From assembly GCA_023622465.1 (NCBI GenBank), contig JAMNZE010000011.1:7167-71166 (forward strand): a DNA stretch of 64,000 nucleotides, given 5' to 3'. Shown piece after piece: positions 42,180 through 50,528 of this stretch (position 1 is the first letter of the stretch; every line of letters begins with the position of its first letter). Under the pieces are notes generated by a model. That model searched no databases and was not told where the DNA came from. It saw nothing but the letters and a program-made list of their open reading frames with translations. Both the position numbers and the translations under genes were made by a program. This stretch comes from UBA5500 sp023622465. Its GTDB lineage: Bacteria > Bacillota > UBA994 > UBA5500.

Positions 42180-42897
42180 GGACAACCCTCCTAGCAATCA
42201 GCACCGGCGAAAGGTGATTCTCTTGCCAAACGATAATTCGCTGTAAACGTACCAATTCTAAGACGGCCAAAAAGGTGGTCACGATTTCTTCTCTGCTAGC
42301 TTGCGACGTCAATAACTCCTCGAAAGAAAGCACTTCCTGTCTATCGGTCAGCCGGTGTTCAATATAGGCCATTTGTTCCCCCACGGTGTAGCTTTCAGTC
42401 TCCACGGTAATTATGTCTGGTCTATCTATACTTTTGCAAGCCTCTTGCGCCATGACGGCCAAAGTTAGTAAAGAAACTCCTTGCAAGGGGTCGTCCACCG
42501 GCCGCGGCCCTAATTCTTCCATATACCCCCTAGGATATAGGACCATGCTTGTCTCGGCCATCCGCTCCAACTCCTCTGCCGCCTCCTTAAATCCTTCATA
42601 AAGCAGCAGGCGCGTAATCAGAGCTTCCTCCTCATCGATGGATTCCTCTGCCGGCGGTTCATTTTCCGGCCGGGGCAATAGCAGGCGAGCCTTAATGCGT
42701 ATAAGGGTGGAAGCCATCACCATAAAGTCCCCCGCCTGCTCCACATCAATCTTCTCCAGTTGTCGTGTATACTCTATAAACTGCTCACAAATGCTCTGAA
42801 TACGTATCTCCCATACGCTGATTTGGGATCGGCGAACCAGCTGTAGTAGCAAGTCCAAGGGGCCCTCAAAAGTCTCCAGAGCAACATTTATCGCCAT
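42166..42897 (-). CDS. scpA: Segregation and condensation protein A
   Basis: ScpA is the kleisin bridging SMC heads (243 residues). The N-terminal FEGPLDLLLQLVRRSQISVWEI is the family hallmark, and a middle LIRIKARLLLPRP and a C-terminal winged helix (VTTFLAVLELVRLQRIIVWQ) follow. ATG after AGGAAGTG. It forms a pair with scpB and is preceded by the M50 protease gene. Confidence 0.96.
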   Translation of the reverse strand: MAINVALETFEGPLDLLLQLVRRSQISVWEIRIQSICEQFIEYTRQLEKIDVEQAGDFMVMASTLIRIKARLLLPRPENEPPAEESIDEEEALITRLLLYEGFKEAAEELERMAETSMVLYPRGYMEELGPRPVDDPLQGVSLLTLAVMAQEACKSIDRPDIITVETESYTVGEQMAYIEHRLTDRQEVLSFEELLTSQASREEIVTTFLAVLELVRLQRIIVWQENHLSPVLIARRVVHAAI

Positions 42898-42910
42898 CTA
42901 CAATCACTTC

Positions 42911-43543
42911 CTAGTACAATCCCAACAAAGTGAAAACAACTACTTCGTATATCCCCATAATGCCTCTTGCAATGCGGCCGATGGTCTCTGTAACAAGCCC
43001 GCTGGAAATCGCCAGAATTAAAATCAAGAAACCATACTGGCTGATAGTGTCCAGATATCGGTATACTATACCTCGGGGTAAGAAAAAGAAAAGCAATTTG
43101 GAGCCATCCAATGGTGGTATGGGAATCAAGTTAAAAACAGCGAAATAGACGTTATACAATATCAACCAATTTAGCAGTCTTACAAAAGGCGTGTTCCCGG
43201 TGTTGAGGAGCAAAAGAGCAGAAAGCAAGGTGGCAGCAAGCCCTAGTAAAAGATTCATGGCCGGGCCGGCTAGCGATACCCAAGCCATCCCCTGCTCCCG
43301 ATTATCAAAATTATAAGGATTAACCTCCACTGGCTTAGCCCAGCCAAATCTAAATATAAGTAGCATGACAAGTCCGATGGGATCAATGTGGGCGATCGGG
43401 TTCAGGGTGAGCCTACCCCGTATGCGGGGGGTAGGATCTCCTAAACGATCGGCCACCCAAGCATGGGCATATTCATGGAAGGTTAAAGCTATCAGCAAAG
43501 CTGGCAGTTGTAAGAAAATATCAGGGGTGAAACTTCTTAACAT
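42911..43543 (-). CDS. Site-2 protease family (M50) membrane metalloprotease
   Basis: Membrane zinc protease of about 210 residues with the HEYAHAWVADRLGD motif (zinc His and catalytic Glu) in the first helix and NLIPIPPLDGSKLL (zinc Asp) near residue 130. Four to five further hydrophobic segments are visible. This is the small group of M50 enzymes usually found beside scpAB and distinct from SpoIVFB, although a signalling role cannot be excluded. The start is the ATG at 43543 (a GTG one codon earlier is possible), overlapping the stop of the upstream gene. Confidence 0.9.
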   Translation of the reverse strand: MLRSFTPDIFLQLPALLIALTFHEYAHAWVADRLGDPTPRIRGRLTLNPIAHIDPIGLVMLLIFRFGWAKPVEVNPYNFDNREQGMAWVSLAGPAMNLLLGLAATLLSALLLLNTGNTPFVRLLNWLILYNVYFAVFNLIPIPPLDGSKLLFFFLPRGIVYRYLDTISQYGFLILILAISSGLVTETIGRIARGIMGIYEVVVFTLLGLY

Positions 43544-43545
43544 CA

Positions 43546-46179
43546 CTATCTTCCTTCCTCTGGTGTCAGCAATAGCTGACGTGCTAACTCTAGTTCCTGC
43601 TCCTTATTGACTACCTGACCATTTAGGCGGGCCATGTGTATTTTTCGCAGAATTTCACCCACCTGCGGACCCGGTTTAAGACCAATGCTCAATAGATCAT
43701 GGCCATTAACTTCGGGGTGGACGTTAACTAAGTGCTTCCAGTACTCTGCCAGCTGTTTTCTGACCGCCCTACCCTGCAACACGGCCATAGCCACCTGACA
43801 TTCGGCCGGTTGTCCCTCCAGCAATTGAAACACCTCTTCCCCGCGGCTGGCCTCGGTTAACCCCGTAGCCAAACCGGCCTGCGTAGCAGAGAAGGAAAGT
43901 AACATTTCCCGTTCTCTTTTCGTTAGGGCCAGCCGCTCTGGCCACAAGTGCAATTGCTCTGTGGTAACTCCCGTTGAAAGAAGCAACAAATATACCAACC
44001 AACGCTCTAAAGTGGTATCCGTTTGTAGGTCTTCAAACCACTGGATATGGTCCTGGGCATCACGCAGATGGGCAATCAGTGTATCGGAGAGTTCTAGGCC
44101 CGGCAAAAGGGTCGGCCAGATCCCCAGTTCATCCATGCGTAATATTATATGAGGGGCCTTATCCTCGCTTAAGGATTGCACCAGCTCGTCCTTGATCCGC
44201 TCGCCTGAGACTTCTTTTAATAGATTATGCTCTAAGGCGTTTCTTAAGAAACCCATGGTTTCAGGCTCTATCTTAAATCCATAACGTTGTTCGAAGCGAA
44301 TAGCGCGCAAAATGCGCGTAGGATCATCTACAAAACTTAAGTTATAGAGAACCCGGACAATTCCTGCTTCCAAATCGGCGCGACCACCGAAAAAGTCATA
44401 GAAGCGCCCATAATCGGTTCCGTGCAGAGCGATGGCCATGGTATTGATAGTAAAATCTCGCCGATAGAGGTCTTGCTTCAGATTTGCCTGCTCCACAGTA
44501 GGCATAGCCGCCGGACTGACGTAAAATTCGGAGCGGGCCGTGACTAAGTCCACAGTGACACCATCGGGGCGCTTAATTGTGGCCGTACCAAACTGGGGGT
44601 AGGTCTGAACGGACCCACCAAAAACTTTGGCCAGCTGTTCAGCAAATTCTATGGCCGACGGCTCCACCACAATATCGATATCATGGTTTGGAACGTTGAG
44701 CAATAGATCGCGCACTATACCTCCTACCAAATAGGCCCGTACCTGGTGGCGCGCCGCTTGCTTCCCGATCAGCAACAGCAGTCCTTGTAGTTTCTTAGGC
44801 AAGCGTTCGGTCATCAAATTGGCCAGCATAGTGCTCCGAGACGGTTCGTCAACGGTGGCACGCCCATTCATTTGATACCAATGGGGATAGCTACGTCCAT
44901 GCAAAGCCTTCAACACATCGGTACGAGTCACTATCCCGATGAGCTTCCCCTCCTGATCAACTACCGGTAACCGCCCGATGTCTTTGCCGACTAGCAATCG
45001 CTGTATTTCGTCCAACGAAGCAGTGGGAGAAATGGTTACCACATTGGTAGACATGAAACCTTTCACGGGAGCATGGGTTAAACCATGATGGATAGCCTTA
45101 TCCACATCACGGCGAGAAATGATACCTACCAACTGCCCATCGGCAATGACCGGTAAACCGCCATGACCATAACGCAACATGGCTTGGCCCACTTCTTCCA
45201 TAGAGGTATCAGGAACGGTGCTATGAATCGGCTGGGACATGATATCGGCGGCTGTCAGAGGAGGACTCAAGCGGGTTGCTAAATAGCTCACCAGCTGTTG
45301 CTTCAGCTCTAGTAATGAGCGTCCCTTAATAGTAGCAGCAGCAGCTAAAGGGTGGCCACTGCCACCGAAATGGGCAACAATTTCGTTTACCGGCAGGTGA
45401 TTGAGGCGACTGCGGGCGGTTAGATGCACGCGCCCGTCCATTTCTACTAGGCAAAACACTAGATCGGCTCCTTCAATGGCTGCCAAACGCTCGCTGAGCA
45501 GTCCTAAGCCATCTAGGTAATAGTCAATAGAACAGAGGGTGATGAGAATGCTTACTCCATGGTGATAGAATCGCTCCGAATTGGCTAACATCTCTTCTAG
45601 CAAAAGGCGATGGTTTTGAGTCAACGGACTATGTAAATAGCGATGAATTACTTCTAAATCGGCTCCCGCTTCTAACAGGAACCGAATAGCATCCACATCT
45701 TGCAAGGTGGTAGTAGGTGCGGTGAGAGAGGAAGTATCGGCATAGATACCGAGAGCCATAACCGTGGCTTCCAATTGGTTGGGTACCAGGTTCTGGGCCG
45801 CCATACGGTTCACCAGAAAACTGGTGATAGCCCCCACCTTAGCATGATGCAGTTTAGCCCGGGTAATCGGCTCTCTAGGTGGCGGATGATGATCAAAAAT
45901 TGTCACCTGTACATCCGGTCGTTCCAACAAAGCTTTAAAACGACCTAAACGCTTGGCTTGTTGAGTATCAACGATAATTAACTCGCTTACAGTACCAAGA
46001 TTAAGCATTTCGGGGGCTCTAATAGGCAGCGAATCCCTATACAAGGAGTAAAATTCGCGTACGGGGCGGCTCAACTGTCCAGAAAAATAGAGGGCTGCCT
46101 TAGGGTAGAGCTGGGCAGCGGCTAACATGGCTCCTAAACCATCAAAATCCGTGTTTACATGGGTTGTAATTACCTGCAC
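43546..46179 (-). CDS. Fusion of DHH domain, CBS pair and tRNA nucleotidyltransferase
   Basis: Large 877-residue protein. Residues about 1-300 form a DHH/DHHA1 phosphoesterase-like domain (HVNTDFDGLGAMLAA and the DHH of IFDHHPPP). A pair of CBS domains (about 310-440) follows. The poly(A) polymerase head has GGIVRDLLLNVPNHDIDIVV near residue 490 and an RNA-binding and tail domain. Similar proteins act as A-adding or CCA-adding tRNA nucleotidyltransferases. All eight tRNA genes in this window already encode CCA, so repair would be the main need. I chose the GTG at 46179, nine bases after AGGGGGG. The function of the DHH and CBS parts is unproven. Confidence 0.9.
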   Translation of the reverse strand: MQVITTHVNTDFDGLGAMLAAAQLYPKAALYFSGQLSRPVREFYSLYRDSLPIRAPEMLNLGTVSELIIVDTQQAKRLGRFKALLERPDVQVTIFDHHPPPREPITRAKLHHAKVGAITSFLVNRMAAQNLVPNQLEATVMALGIYADTSSLTAPTTTLQDVDAIRFLLEAGADLEVIHRYLHSPLTQNHRLLLEEMLANSERFYHHGVSILITLCSIDYYLDGLGLLSERLAAIEGADLVFCLVEMDGRVHLTARSRLNHLPVNEIVAHFGGSGHPLAAAATIKGRSLLELKQQLVSYLATRLSPPLTAADIMSQPIHSTVPDTSMEEVGQAMLRYGHGGLPVIADGQLVGIISRRDVDKAIHHGLTHAPVKGFMSTNVVTISPTASLDEIQRLLVGKDIGRLPVVDQEGKLIGIVTRTDVLKALHGRSYPHWYQMNGRATVDEPSRSTMLANLMTERLPKKLQGLLLLIGKQAARHQVRAYLVGGIVRDLLLNVPNHDIDIVVEPSAIEFAEQLAKVFGGSVQTYPQFGTATIKRPDGVTVDLVTARSEFYVSPAAMPTVEQANLKQDLYRRDFTINTMAIALHGTDYGRFYDFFGGRADLEAGIVRVLYNLSFVDDPTRILRAIRFEQRYGFKIEPETMGFLRNALEHNLLKEVSGERIKDELVQSLSEDKAPHIILRMDELGIWPTLLPGLELSDTLIAHLRDAQDHIQWFEDLQTDTTLERWLVYLLLLSTGVTTEQLHLWPERLALTKREREMLLSFSATQAGLATGLTEASRGEEVFQLLEGQPAECQVAMAVLQGRAVRKQLAEYWKHLVNVHPEVNGHDLLSIGLKPGPQVGEILRKIHMARLNGQVVNKEQELELARQLLLTPEEGR

Positions 46180-46296
46180 AACCAAGTACCCCCCTTCACC
46201 TACATATAAATTATACATGTACTCTCCACCTATTGCCAGCAGGCAGTTAGGCAGAGGGGAAATAGGGGTTTGGTGAGAGGAATTTCGTAGAAGCCA

Positions 46297-46348
46297 CGGG
46301 ATGCTGCTCTAGGCACGGTAGGGCCTGCCCGTGCTTAAGCACATCCCG
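46297..46348. repeat. Long near-perfect hairpin between spoVAE and the DHH/CBS gene
   Basis: CGGGATG pairs with CATCCCG, GCT with AGC and TAGGCACGG with CCGTGCTTA, giving about 19 bp with small bulges around a 10-nt loop. There is no T-run on either strand, so it is not a standard terminator. It lies in a 256-bp gap with no gene. Confidence 0.6.
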
Positions 46349-46435
46349 CAGCCTAAAGTGTATCCGAAACTACCATTGGCATACCAATAGACTCCTAGGA
46401 CCTCTTTTTTCCATAATCCCCATACACTAGCTCAC

Positions 46436-46789
46436 CTAACCTTTAGGGTCAAAAAGCAAAGCTACAATAAAACCAAAAATTATAGCCGACGTGATACCCG
46501 CACTACTCAGATCAAAAATACCGGCCAAAACACCGACTATCCCATGGATTTCCAACTCCCGCAAAGCTCCTTGCACCAATTGATGGCCAAAGGAAGTGAT
46601 GGGGACCGTGGCCCCTGCCCCAGCAAACTGCACCAGGGGTTCATACAGCCCTAAGCCTGATAGAATTCCCCCTATTACAACAAAGAGGGTTAACACATGG
46701 GCCGGAGTAAGGGAAGTTAAATCAAAGAGAAGCTGAGCCAAGGCACAAATTAGTCCGCCGACGAGAAAGGCCGTTAAGTAGCTACCCAT
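46436..46789 (-). CDS. spoVAE: Stage V sporulation protein AE (SpoVAEb)
   Basis: Membrane component of the SpoVA channel that moves dipicolinic acid in sporulation and germination. The 117 residues are mostly hydrophobic (four helices), with FAGAGATVPITSFGHQLVQGAL, closely parallel to the SpoVAC motif FAGAGTAVPVTGF. It is the SpoVAEb type, lacking an extra soluble domain. ATG after GGAGG, joined to the spoVAD stop codon. It is the last gene of spoVAC-D-E; spoVAA, B and F are not present. Confidence 0.95.
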   Translation of the reverse strand: MGSYLTAFLVGGLICALAQLLFDLTSLTPAHVLTLFVVIGGILSGLGLYEPLVQFAGAGATVPITSFGHQLVQGALRELEIHGIVGVLAGIFDLSSAGITSAIIFGFIVALLFDPKG

Positions 46790-47824
46790 TTATTGCGCCT
46801 CCTTTGCTAGCTGTTCTAGCACCACCGCATGGGCAATGCAAGGAATCGATTCGCCCTGTTGAAAGGTCAAAGGGCTTAGCAGGGCGCCAGTCGCAATAAT
46901 CAATACCCGTTGCAACTCGCCGCTTATCACTTTCGGCAGAACGCTACCCAAGGTAACTACCGCCGAACAGGCGCAACCGCTGCCGCCGGCAAACACCGGC
47001 TGTTGCTGCAAATCAAAAACACGGCAACCGCAATCATCATACTTGTCCTTTAGATTAATGCCTTCCTGTTTCGCCAGCTCTAGCATAATTTTCTTCCCCA
47101 CACTAGCTAAATCCCCCGTAAGGATCAAATCATAATCGGCCACCGATCGTCCCGTGTCTAAAAGGTGGCGTTGCAAGGTATCCATAGCCGCAGGAGCCAT
47201 GGCCGAGCCCATGTCGAAAGGGTCCTTTATACCCATGTCCAATACTCGGCCTATTGTAAAATGGGTAATGGCGGGCAGATGGGGATCGTCGGCTTGAGAT
47301 ACCAGGGCGGCGCCGCTACCGGTCACCGTTGTTTGCGAATAGGGCGGCCGCTGTCCTCCATATTCGGTAGGATAACGATATTGGCGCTCGCTGGTGCCAT
47401 AATGGCTGGAAACGGCCGCCACAGTGTGGCTAGCATAACCGCCATCAACTAGCACCGCTGCTAGCCCCAGAGACTCGGCAAAGCTGGAACAAGCCCCATA
47501 AAGACCCAAAAAGGGGATTCCTAGGTCTCGGGCCGCAAAATTGCAGGTGATAATCTGGTTAAGGAGGTCGCCGGCCAACATGTAGTCAATATCTTGGCTG
47601 GTAAGTCCCCCCTTGGTAATGGCCAAATTAACCGCTTCTTTCATCATAGCCCGCTCGCTAGCCTCCCAGCTTTTATGCCCCAGGGTCTGATCCGGATACA
47701 CGATATCGTAACAGGAACCGAGGGGACCTTCTCCTTCCAAGGGACCTACGACGGTGGCAGCTGCTTTGATACGAGGAAAATTGTTAAATACTAGAGTTTG
47801 CGCACCCAACTTTCGTTCCAGCAT
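46790..47824 (-). CDS. spoVAD: Stage V sporulation protein AD
   Basis: SpoVAD is a thiolase-fold soluble protein on the spore inner membrane that binds dipicolinic acid. The 344-residue length is normal. Thiolase-like stretches are FLGLYGACSSFAESLGLA, VAAVSSHYGTSERQYRYPTE, DDCGCRVFDLQQQPVFAGGSG and ALLSPLTFQQGESIPCIAHA. It lies between spoVAC and spoVAE; ATG after GGAGGGTAGG. Confidence 0.97.
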   Translation of the reverse strand: MLERKLGAQTLVFNNFPRIKAAATVVGPLEGEGPLGSCYDIVYPDQTLGHKSWEASERAMMKEAVNLAITKGGLTSQDIDYMLAGDLLNQIITCNFAARDLGIPFLGLYGACSSFAESLGLAAVLVDGGYASHTVAAVSSHYGTSERQYRYPTEYGGQRPPYSQTTVTGSGAALVSQADDPHLPAITHFTIGRVLDMGIKDPFDMGSAMAPAAMDTLQRHLLDTGRSVADYDLILTGDLASVGKKIMLELAKQEGINLKDKYDDCGCRVFDLQQQPVFAGGSGCACSAVVTLGSVLPKVISGELQRVLIIATGALLSPLTFQQGESIPCIAHAVVLEQLAKEAQ

Positions 47825-47834
47825 ACCTACCCTC

Positions 47835-48293
47835 CTAACCTAACAACGCCTTGATTATACCCACCACGAAGGCTGTTACTGTGCCATACACGATTACCGG
47901 GCCGGCTAAAGAAAACATCTTTGCGCCTACCCCTAAAACCAAACCTTCCCGTTTAAATTCTAGGGCGGCCGAAACCACCGAGTTGGCAAACCCGGTTACC
48001 GGCACTGCCGTTCCCGCACCAGCGAATTGAGCGATAACATCATAAATCCCTAGCCCGGTGAGCACGGCAGAAATCAATATTAAGGTTGCTACCGTTGGGT
48101 TGCCCACATCCTCTACGGAAAAGCCTAAACGTAAGTACAGCTGGGTGATAGCCTGGCCGAAAACACAGATTAATCCGCCCACCACATAAGCCACGATTAC
48201 ATTACGTAACACCGGCGGTTTGGGTTTTTGCTTTTGAGCCAGACTTTGGTACGCCTGTTGCTGGGCCTGCTGTTGTTTCTTATCCGCTGACAT
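47835..48293 (-). CDS. spoVAC: Stage V sporulation protein AC
   Basis: SpoVAC is the mechanosensitive membrane component of the SpoVA complex. The 152-residue protein starts with a Gln/Lys-rich soluble tail of about 25 residues, followed by four helices and FAGAGTAVPVTGFANSVV. The ATG has AGGAGG upstream. I see no convincing sigma-G promoter in the 60 bp before it. The dodecin terminator lies between, so its promoter may lie within or before that hairpin. Confidence 0.95.
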   Translation of the reverse strand: MSADKKQQQAQQQAYQSLAQKQKPKPPVLRNVIVAYVVGGLICVFGQAITQLYLRLGFSVEDVGNPTVATLILISAVLTGLGIYDVIAQFAGAGTAVPVTGFANSVVSAALEFKREGLVLGVGAKMFSLAGPVIVYGTVTAFVVGIIKALLG

Positions 48294-48328
48294 TGATATT
48301 TTCCTCCTATCTTCCCTAGCAAAAAATA

Positions 48329-48346
48329 CCCAGGCGACGGCCTGGG
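48329..48346 (-). terminator. Terminator after the dodecin gene
   Basis: CCCAGGC/GCCTGGG stem with a GACG loop, followed on the minus strand by TATTTTTTGC, 11 bp past the dodecin stop codon. Confidence 0.9.
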
Positions 48347-48356
48347 CGGGAACCGA

Positions 48357-48566
48357 TTACTCCTGATCGTATACGTAAGCAATTTTTACGTTTGCTTTGA
48401 AATCAACGATTTTCCCATCAACAACGTCACCGGTAAAGTTGTAGACTTCTACTCCAGTTATGTTAGGATGTTGGCGGGCCGCCTGGGCTACCGCATTTCT
48501 TACCGCAGCTTCAAACCCCTGTTTCGATTCGCCTACCACTTCCACTACCTTAACCAGTGTGCTCAC
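48357..48566 (-). CDS. Dodecin family protein
   Basis: 69-residue small protein of the dodecin fold (beta-alpha-beta-beta): VKVVEVVGESKQGFEAAVRN, then NITGVEVYNFTGDVVDGKI, then VDFKANVKIAYV. Dodecins form hollow dodecamers that bind flavin or metal ions. The start is GTG at 48566, seven bases after AAGGAGGG, overlapping the stop codon of the upstream small ORF. The long frame above it is a shadow. Ligand unknown; being downstream of sigF, it may be used during sporulation. Confidence 0.85.
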   Translation of the reverse strand: MSTLVKVVEVVGESKQGFEAAVRNAVAQAARQHPNITGVEVYNFTGDVVDGKIVDFKANVKIAYVYDQE

Positions 48567-48769
48567 ACCATTACCCTCCTTGTTGCAATGGAATAATAGG
48601 GATGAACCAACCGCCCGTCGATGGAATCGCCGTCCGTTTGCATAACGAGAATACCGCCCTGGGGAATTCGGTCTACCGAGTTGGACCAAATGAACCACAT
48701 GGCTAAGGCTATCAATAGGAGCAGCAATGATAAAACAACTACTTTATAGCGAGTATCAGAAAACAACAC
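48563..48769 (-). CDS. Small single-pass membrane protein downstream of sigF
   Basis: 68-residue protein, not recognised. It has a hydrophobic helix (VVVLSLLLLLIALAMWFIW) near residues 9-27, then a polar C-terminal part, likely extracellular or in the intermembrane space (SVDRIPQGGILVMQTDGDS). I chose the GTG at 48769, six bases after GAGGTGG and overlapping the sigF end by 14 bp. It ends where the dodecin gene starts, so the three genes are coupled. A role in forespore development is only inferred from position. Confidence 0.6.
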   Translation of the reverse strand: MLFSDTRYKVVVLSLLLLLIALAMWFIWSNSVDRIPQGGILVMQTDGDSIDGRLVHPYYSIATRRVMV

Positions 48770-49574
48770 GGTTGGCCACCTCTTTCTGAATCGGTTTATC
48801 GCTCTTAGTATAAACATCCCATCCACCTAATGAAGCCCGTAATTTCTGTAGAATCTTTTTCTCCAAGCGGGAGATTTGTACCTGGGATACGTTGAAACAC
48901 TTGGCAACCTCTGTCTGGGTTTTGCCTTGAAAATAGCGCATTTGGATTATTGTTTGTTCCCTCGGTGCCAATTGGCCAATTAGCGTTTGTAAAGCTATAT
49001 TGTCAGTCCAAGCCTCGTCAGGCTGTGGCTCATCGGTGAGATGGTCAATTAGGTAAATCGGGTTGCCATCATCTTGATATATCTGGCTTTGTAAAGATGC
49101 GGGTGTACTAGTAGCTTCCAACGCTAGCACAAGGGTTTCAGCCTCTACGTCCAAAGCTGATGCCAATTCCTCAATCGTAACTTCCCTACCTAAAGAAGTA
49201 CTTAAACTCTCCTGTTCTCGGCGAGCCCTAGCTGCCAGCTCCTTCAAGCTACGGCTTACCTTAATCGGACCATTATCGCGCAAGTAACGGCGGATCTCGC
49301 CCAAAATGAGGGGGACGGCGTAGGTAGAAAACCGTACATTCTGACTTAAGTCGAAGCGGTCAATGGCTCGTATCAATCCTAAACAGCCCAGCTGAAAGAG
49401 ATCCTCCATTTCCACCTGCCGGTGAGCAAAACGGCCAACCAACGACCGAACCAAGCGCAAATTGCAATTCACCAAGTAGTCGCGGGCCCCAGTATCACCC
49501 GCCTGAGCTCGAGCTATTAAACGCTTGGTTTCCTCGTCGCTCAATAAGGGTAACTTTTTTTCCGGTCCCTGCAT
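48756..49574 (-). CDS. sigF: RNA polymerase sporulation sigma factor SigF
   Basis: The first forespore sigma factor. The 272-residue protein has region 2 (LVNCNLRLVRSLVGRF, EDLFQLGCLGLIRAIDRFD, FSTYAVPLILGEIRRYLRD) and region 4 with an HTH (TQTEVAKCFNVSQVQISRLEKK). A tail of about 18 residues after LRASLGG is unusual and overlaps the next gene. I placed the start at the ATG at 49574, 8 bp past the spoIIAB stop codon. SpoIIAB holds it inactive until SpoIIAA is dephosphorylated. Confidence 0.97.
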   Translation of the reverse strand: MQGPEKKLPLLSDEETKRLIARAQAGDTGARDYLVNCNLRLVRSLVGRFAHRQVEMEDLFQLGCLGLIRAIDRFDLSQNVRFSTYAVPLILGEIRRYLRDNGPIKVSRSLKELAARARREQESLSTSLGREVTIEELASALDVEAETLVLALEATSTPASLQSQIYQDDGNPIYLIDHLTDEPQPDEAWTDNIALQTLIGQLAPREQTIIQMRYFQGKTQTEVAKCFNVSQVQISRLEKKILQKLRASLGGWDVYTKSDKPIQKEVANRVVF

Positions 49575-49582
49575 GGCAATAC

Positions 49583-50032
49583 CTATTCCTGCGTATCGGA
49601 CTGCGCAGCTAACCACTTCACCATACGTACAGAAGTACCCTGATTCGGCTTGGAAGTAACGCTCAACTCATGCATGAAGCTTTCCATAAAAGAAAACCCC
49701 ATGCCCGTTCGCTCCTGATCAGCCTTGGTGGTAAACATTGGTTCCATGGCCTGCGCAACATCCTCTATGCCGATGCCATCATCTTCTACAATAATCTCTA
49801 GGCCGTTGCCCTCCAGAATCCTGGCGCGAATACGGACCTCACCAACTCCATGCTCATAGGCATGAATAATTGCGTTGGTAACCGCCTCCGAAACGGCAGT
49901 CATTATTTCATCTAATTCTACCAGCGTCCAGTCACCCACTTGCAGCGCAAAGGCAGCAACCGCCTGGCGAGCAAACCTCTCATTTTGAGATAAAGAAGGG
50001 AAACAGAGCAGCATACTATTCTTAACTTCCAT
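49583..50032 (-). CDS. spoIIAB: Anti-sigma F factor SpoIIAB
   Basis: SpoIIAB is a GHKL-fold kinase and anti-sigma factor that binds SigF or phosphorylates SpoIIAA. It has the N box TAVSEAVTNAIIHAYEHG and G1 region VEDDGIGIEDV, with TGMGFSFMESF as the G2-like motif. There are three consecutive Met codons; the third (50032) is nine bases from GGGGGG and is preferred, giving 149 residues. It lies between spoIIAA and sigF. Confidence 0.96.
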   Translation of the reverse strand: MEVKNSMLLCFPSLSQNERFARQAVAAFALQVGDWTLVELDEIMTAVSEAVTNAIIHAYEHGVGEVRIRARILEGNGLEIIVEDDGIGIEDVAQAMEPMFTTKADQERTGMGFSFMESFMHELSVTSKPNQGTSVRMVKWLAAQSDTQE

Positions 50033-50048
50033 CATCATTCGCCCCCCA

Positions 50049-50384
50049 TTACAGTTGCTCTAGCGCCAACTTTTCAGTCGGATAGATGCCCATAATGCGA
50101 GTTAGCCCCGATAGTTCAAATATTCTTCTTACTTGTTGGTTAAGGCAACAGGCCGCCATTTGCCCCCCCATTTGACTCAAGCGCCGATAGCGACCGAGAA
50201 TAACTCCTAAGCCCGAGCTATCCATAAATGTAAGTCCCTGCAAATTGAGCAGAACGGAAGTGGCTACGTCCTTATCTAGCTCCTTTTCAATAGCCGTGCG
50301 CAAGGCATCAGCCGTATGGTGGTCAAGCTCGCCCGTTAGACGCACAACTAAAGTGCGGTTTTTCATTTCCAGTTCAATCTGCAA
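50049..50384 (-). CDS. spoIIAA: Anti-sigma F factor antagonist SpoIIAA
   Basis: SpoIIAA has the STAS fold; in its dephosphorylated state it binds SpoIIAB and frees SigF. The phosphorylated Ser is in LTFMDSSGLGVILGRYR near residue 58. It is 111 residues. The start is TTG, with AAGGGGGG upstream. It is the first gene of spoIIAA-spoIIAB-sigF and has a sigma-H-like promoter at 50425-50454. Confidence 0.96.
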   Translation of the reverse strand: MQIELEMKNRTLVVRLTGELDHHTADALRTAIEKELDKDVATSVLLNLQGLTFMDSSGLGVILGRYRRLSQMGGQMAACCLNQQVRRIFELSGLTRIMGIYPTEKLALEQL

Positions 50385-50424
50385 TCCTAACCCCCCTTGA
50401 GTGAGTTGTAACCCATCTGTTCTA

Positions 50425-50454
50425 TTATTCTAACAATCCTTTCCTGTCTCCTTC
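50425..50454 (-). promoter_or_regulatory. Sigma-H-like promoter of the spoIIA operon
   Basis: On the minus strand GAAGGAGAC is followed by TTAGAATAA, with 18 bp between the AGGA and GAAT cores, as in sigma-H promoters. It lies between the dacF terminator and spoIIAA. Bacillus spoIIA is sigma-H-dependent; the flanking bases match only partly. Confidence 0.45.
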
Positions 50455-50487
50455 CTTATCTGCAAAAAATCCCATGATATAAAAAAA

Positions 50488-50507
50488 GGGCTACCCGCAG
50501 GCAGCCC
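50488..50507 (-). terminator. Terminator after dacF
   Basis: GGGCT-A-CC paired with GG-C-AGCCC around CGCA, followed on the minus strand by a run of seven T. It separates dacF from the spoIIA operon. Confidence 0.9.
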
Positions 50508-50528
50508 CTTTCAGTTTCTCTAGTGAGA

